Below, piece after piece: positions 14,004 through 17,089 of a DNA stretch of 17,089 bases (positions within the stretch are counted from its first letter, which is position 1; every line of letters begins with the position of its first letter). The notes under the pieces were generated by a model. The model did not search any database. It was not told the origin of the DNA and saw only the letters and a program-made list of their open reading frames with translations. The position numbers and the translations under genes are program-made. The DNA is from Sphingomonas bacterium. GTDB taxonomy: Bacteria; Pseudomonadota; Alphaproteobacteria; Sphingomonadales; Sphingomonadaceae. The DNA is taken from contig JAJAYY010000145.1 in assembly GCA_026785965.1 (NCBI GenBank), forward strand, positions 1 to 17,089. Reading direction: 5' to 3'.

Positions 14004-16349
14004 ATGGACGACCTTATTGCCGATTTCGTGGCCGAGTGCCGGGAAATGCTCGAAGCGTTGGGCGGCGAAATCGTCGCCTGGGAAGCAAGCCCCGACGACC
14101 GCGCCCGGCTCGATAATATTTTCCGCTTTGTCCACACCGTCAAAGGCAATTGCGGCTTCTTCGATTTTCCGCGTCTCGAAGCGCTCAGCCATGCCGCCGA
14201 AGACGCACTGGCCGACTGCCGCGCTGGGCGTCGCACGCCCGATCATGGCCTGGTCAGCGCGGTGCTTGGCGTGATCGACCGGATCGGCGAGATGATTGCT
14301 GCGATCGACGCCGGGGAGGAGTTTCCGGTCGGCGACGACCAGTCGCTGATCGATTCGCTTGCGCCCGGCGCCGAGCTTGTCGCTCCCGTCCCTTCAATGA
14401 CCTCCGCCGACCATGGCGCCAAGGGAATGAGCGCCGCGCCGCGCACGCTCCGCCTCTCGGTCGAATTGCTCGACCGGGTGATGTCGGGTGTGTCGGACAT
14501 GGTGCTGGCGCGCAACGAGCTTGCCCGCCGCCTGCGCGAGAGCGCCGGTGATGTCACCGTCGACGGCGCCTTCGAGCGCTTGAGCGGGATCATCGCCGAA
14601 ATGCGCGACGCGATCACCCGCACTCGCATGCAGCGGATCGAAAATCTGTTCGTCGCTTTGCCGCGGATGGTCCGCGATCTGTCGGGCGAATTGGGCAAGC
14701 AAGTGCTGGTCGATATCGAGGGCGGCGACGTCGAGCTCGATCGCGAGATGATCGAAATGATCCGCGATCCCCTGACCCACATCATCCGCAACGCGGTCGA
14801 TCACGGCATCGAATCCCCGGCCGCACGCTTGAAAGCGGGCAAGCGCGAGATCGGCATCTTGGCGGTCTCGGCGCGCCAGTCGGGCAATCAGATTCTGATC
14901 GACATTGTCGATGACGGCAAAGGCATCGACGGCGCCAAGCTGGTCGAAAAAGCCGTCAGCAGCGGCGTGATGACCAAGGACGAGGCCGCCGCGCTGACTC
15001 CGCGTGAACAGCTTGCCTTGATCTTCGAGGCCGGCCTGTCGACTGCCAAGACGGTCACCGCAATCTCCGGCCGCGGTGTCGGGATGGATGTCGTGCGCTC
15101 GAACGTCGAGCGCATCGGCGGCATCGTCGAGGTCGATTCGACCGTCGGACGCGGCACCCGCATGACGCTCCGTGTGCCGTTGACGCTGACGATCATCCCC
15201 GCGCTGACGGTGTCGATCGGTAGCCAACATTTCGCCATTCCGCGCGCGGCAATCGAAGAAATCGTCCGCGCCAACGGCTCGAGCGTCACCCTTGAGCGGA
15301 TCGGCGGTGCCGGAATCGCAACGATCCGCGGCCGCCGCGTTCCCGAAATCAGCCTCGCCGACGTGCTCGGTCTCGAAAGCACGATGAGCGACACCGAGCG
15401 CACCCTGGTCGTGCTCAAGCCCGCCGGCGGCGACCTCTTCGCGCTCGCGGTCGATCGCATCCACGATCATGAGGAACTAGTGGTCAAGCCCGCCGCGCCG
15501 GCCGTGATGGCGACCGGGCTCTACGCCGGGACTACGCTCGCCGACGACGGCAGCCCGATCCTGTTGTTCGACCCTGCGGGACTGGCCGAAGTCGGCGGCA
15601 TCCACCTCGATCTGCAGGAGCGCGGCAGCCGCGTCGTCGAAGCCCCGGTTGTGGCCGTGTCGACCGATGTCCCGGTGCTGCTGTTCCGCGGTCTCGATGG
15701 CGCCCGCCGCGCGATCCGCCTCGGCATCGTCGACCGCATCGAAGAAGTCCCGGCCGAGGCGATCCGCCACGGTGCGGGCCAGCTTCGAGTCCAATTGGGC
15801 GAAGCAATATTGCCGCTCGCTGGGGTCGCGCCCGACGCCGTGTTCAAAGGCAAGGTTCGCCTGTTCCGGCTCAACGACGGCCATCAGGAAATCGGTTTCG
15901 CTTTCTCCGAAGTGATCGACCTGATGTCGATCGACCATGACGTCATTCCGGCCAGCGTCCCCGGCCAGGTGTCGGGGGTGACGTTGATCGGTGGCGAGCC
16001 CGCCGAATTGCTCGACGCGCACTGGCTGTTCGCCGAATATCTCGGCGCCGCCGCGCGTCCCGCCGTGCCGCTGGTGTGCCGCCTGCCATCGGACGACGCG
16101 TGGATGCAGAATATGCTGCGCCCGATCGTCGAAGCCGCGGGCTACATCGTGATCGGCGATGGCGACGATTTGCTCCCGGACCTGGTGATCCAGTCGGAGG
16201 GCAAAACATCGGCCAAGACGGGCGAGGCGCGAGTGCTGACGCTCGCGACCGATCCCGACGCGGCCGACGGCAATGACAAGATATACCGTTATGATCGCGC
16301 CGGGTTGATGCTGGCGCTCAAGTCAGCGGGCGCGGGGAGGGGTCGATGA
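14004..16349 (+). CDS. cheA: Chemotaxis histidine kinase CheA with extra CheW-like and degenerate receiver domains
   Basis: A 781-residue cytosolic kinase that, with CheW and receptors, phosphorylates CheY and CheB. Domains in order: the Hpt/P1 domain (about 1-105) with His44 in 'FVHTVKGNCGFF'; a short linker with no obvious P2 domain; P3 dimerisation (about 145-215); the ATPase P4 with N-box 'HIIRNAVDHGIE' (259-270), G1 'DDGKGID' (303-309) and 'GRGVGMDVV' (356-364); a CheW-like P5 (about 391-535); a second CheW-like region (about 553-675); and a C-terminal stretch (about 688-773) resembling a receiver ('MLRPIVEAAGYIVI', '..LPDLVIQ', 'YDRAGLMLAL'). In that last part no Asp occupies the phospho-acceptor position and the alpha3 region looks shortened. 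The ATG at 14004 has no strong Shine-Dalgarno sequence. It overlaps cheW by 4 bases (ATGA), so the two are coupled. The kinase core is intact. Confidence 0.94.
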   Translation: MDDLIADFVAECREMLEALGGEIVAWEASPDDRARLDNIFRFVHTVKGNCGFFDFPRLEALSHAAEDALADCRAGRRTPDHGLVSAVLGVIDRIGEMIAAIDAGEEFPVGDDQSLIDSLAPGAELVAPVPSMTSADHGAKGMSAAPRTLRLSVELLDRVMSGVSDMVLARNELARRLRESAGDVTVDGAFERLSGIIAEMRDAITRTRMQRIENLFVALPRMVRDLSGELGKQVLVDIEGGDVELDREMIEMIRDPLTHIIRNAVDHGIESPAARLKAGKREIGILAVSARQSGNQILIDIVDDGKGIDGAKLVEKAVSSGVMTKDEAAALTPREQLALIFEAGLSTAKTVTAISGRGVGMDVVRSNVERIGGIVEVDSTVGRGTRMTLRVPLTLTIIPALTVSIGSQHFAIPRAAIEEIVRANGSSVTLERIGGAGIATIRGRRVPEISLADVLGLESTMSDTERTLVVLKPAGGDLFALAVDRIHDHEELVVKPAAPAVMATGLYAGTTLADDGSPILLFDPAGLAEVGGIHLDLQERGSRVVEAPVVAVSTDVPVLLFRGLDGARRAIRLGIVDRIEEVPAEAIRHGAGQLRVQLGEAILPLAGVAPDAVFKGKVRLFRLNDGHQEIGFAFSEVIDLMSIDHDVIPASVPGQVSGVTLIGGEPAELLDAHWLFAEYLGAAARPAVPLVCRLPSDDAWMQNMLRPIVEAAGYIVIGDGDDLLPDLVIQSEGKTSAKTGEARVLTLATDPDAADGNDKIYRYDRAGLMLALKSAGAGRGR

Positions 16350-16786
16350 ACGAACTGCTGTTGATTGTCTCGATCGCCGGAAGCCGGGTCGCATTCCCCG
16401 CCGCCAAGGTCGAAAGCGTGGTCGAGCTTGAGGCGCTCAGCCCGGTGCCGCGCGCTCCGGCGCACGTCGCCGGCCTGTCCGCTCTGCGCAGCCGGGTGCT
16501 GACCGTGATCGATTGCCAGCGCAGTCTTGAGCTTGCCACCACCGACCTCACGGGCCTGCGCGAAGCCGCCGTGGTCGAGATTGACGGGCATCATTACGCG
16601 CTCACCGTGGATGCGGTCGAGGACGTCGTCGAGGCGCTGTCCGACCCGGTCCCGGTGCGCGCCGCGATGGGCGTCGGTTGGGAACGTGTTGGGCTCGGCA
16701 TGATCGAAACCGAAGAGGGCCCGCTGCTGCTGATCGACATCGACGCGCTGATCGCCGGCCCACCGTCGGATCGCGCCGTAGCTTAA
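16346..16786 (+). CDS. cheW: Chemotaxis adaptor protein CheW
   Basis: A 146-residue adaptor that links CheA to chemoreceptors in the signalling array. It is a single CheW domain: 'LLLIVSIAGSRVAFPAAKVESVVEL', then the conserved 'VPRAPAHVAGLSALRSRVLTVID' region (about 34-56) and 'ETEEGPLLLIDIDALI' at the end. 'ALRSR' stands where 'NLRGR' is most common. The ATG overlaps the cheA TGA in ATGA and is preceded by a strong purine run (GGGGAGGGG at 16334-16342), so translation is probably coupled to cheA. The gene is ordinary in length and context; a cheW-type scaffold role is well supported, but which receptors it serves cannot be told from this window. Confidence 0.93.
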   Translation: MNELLLIVSIAGSRVAFPAAKVESVVELEALSPVPRAPAHVAGLSALRSRVLTVIDCQRSLELATTDLTGLREAAVVEIDGHHYALTVDAVEDVVEALSDPVPVRAAMGVGWERVGLGMIETEEGPLLLIDIDALIAGPPSDRAVA

Positions 16787-16815
16787 GCCCTTGGTTACCC
16801 TTCTTCGCTAAGCCG

Positions 16816-16832
16816 TTGGCAGAGCGATCGCT
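16816..16832 (+). promoter_or_regulatory. Possible sigma-54-type promoter before cheY
   Basis: TTGGCA-N8-GCT in the 63-base cheW-cheY gap. The invariant GG (16818-16819) and GC (16830-16831) are exactly 10 bases apart, as in the RpoN consensus TTGGCAC-N5-TTGCT, but the bases before GC are TC, not TT. Transcription would begin only about 7 bases before the cheY ATG, leaving almost no leader, which counts against it. This is a weak call. Confidence 0.25.
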
Positions 16833-16849
16833 AGAAAGCATCAAGCCCC

Positions 16850-17089
16850 ATGAAGACCTGCCTAATCGTCGATGACAGCAAGGTGATCCGCAAGGTTGCC
16901 CGCCATATCCTCGAGACCCTTGATTTCCAGGTCGAAGAGGCTGGCGACGGCAAAGAAGCGCTCGATCGCTGCATCGTGAGCATGCCCGACGTGGTGCTGC
17001 TCGATTGGAACATGCCCGTGATGAGCGGGATGGAATTTCTCAAGCTGCTTCGTCAGCGTGGTCACGAGGACCAGCCCAAGGTCGTGTTC
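16850..17089 (+). CDS. cheY: Chemotaxis response regulator CheY, 3'-truncated by the window edge
   Basis: The first 80 codons of a receiver-domain protein running off the window. When phosphorylated by CheA, CheY binds the flagellar switch to change rotation. It starts 'MKTCLIVDDSKVIRKVARHILE' with the acidic pair Asp8-Asp9, and has the phospho-acceptor Asp52 in 'VVLLDWNMPVMSGMEFLKLLR'. The 'LLDWNMP' and 'DDSKVIR' patterns are typical of CheY in alphaproteobacterial che clusters. The segment with the switch Thr/Ser and conserved Lys lies beyond the end, so an output domain cannot be formally excluded. The ATG at 16850 has only a weak purine stretch (AGAAAG) upstream at long spacing. It follows cheW by 63 bases. 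Confidence 0.88.
   Translation, partial: MKTCLIVDDSKVIRKVARHILETLDFQVEEAGDGKEALDRCIVSMPDVVLLDWNMPVMSGMEFLKLLRQRGHEDQPKVVF

Noticed and set aside
14394..15470. Minus-strand open frame of 358 codons opposite cheA
   Set aside because: It is antisense to the conserved kinase core of CheA and has no recognisable motif or Shine-Dalgarno sequence.
16783..16798. TTAA followed by TTAC across the cheW stop as a CtrA site
   Set aside because: The spacing is 8, not 7, and the second half is TTAC; the first half is part of the cheW stop codon. A chance match is likely.
1..17089. Search for mobile elements, defence islands, CRISPR, tRNA/rRNA genes or signs of recent transfer
   Set aside because: None seen. 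Base composition and codon style look uniform, and all genes belong to known core or common families.

Overview
The window reads as a chromosomal core region of a high-GC alphaproteobacterium, most likely a sphingomonad (Sphingomonadales). The signs are the pairing of a CckA-type hybrid kinase with a ChpT-type phosphotransferase, an RpoH with the 'QKKLFFNLRR' box, an alphaproteobacterial GTTC-N7-GTTC SOS box in front of recA, and a chemotaxis cluster that begins directly after chpT. Placement at order level is inferred from protein character and gene order, not from a database search. Coding density is very high. No stretch of 300 bases lacks a gene, and I see no tRNA, rRNA, CRISPR array, insertion sequence or integrase.

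Layout. Positions 1-3717 (+) carry the 3' end of smpB, a DUF2062 membrane protein that overlaps it by 8 bases, the hybrid histidine kinase cckA, and a small stand-alone receiver protein. Positions 3718-4943 hold recA with its SOS box and a good intrinsic terminator. Positions 4947-6188 (-) encode a Bcr/CflA-type MFS exporter, divergent from a glutathione S-transferase (6255-6875, +). A dicarboxylate/amino acid:cation symporter (6961-8283) and a HAD-IIA hydrolase (8283-9083) form a translationally coupled pair. The minus strand from 13184 down to 9080 then carries rluD, rpoH and an EF-G-like GTPase. The EF-G-like gene ends tail to tail with the HAD gene, and the two share a CTAG as both stop codons. 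From 13289 to the end (+) come chpT, an elaborate cheA, cheW (4-base overlap with cheA) and the 5' part of cheY.

How the genes work together. CckA at one end and ChpT at the other are successive members of the CckA-ChpT-CtrA/CpdR phosphorelay, which controls the cell cycle and/or motility in alphaproteobacteria; CtrA itself is not in the window. chpT sits directly before cheA-cheW-cheY, so the phosphorelay and chemotaxis signalling are physically linked here. recA and rpoH are the SOS and heat-shock genes, smpB (trans-translation) and rluD (23S rRNA pseudouridylation) serve the ribosome, and the transporter, GST and HAD genes are metabolic.

I find no wholly new system. The items most worth a second look are: the CheA with a second CheW-like domain and a C-terminal receiver that appears to have lost its phospho-acceptor Asp; the EF-G paralogue whose switch regions lack the usual catalytic His; the symporter with NQNGT in place of NMDGT; and several small inverted repeats and promoter-like motifs.
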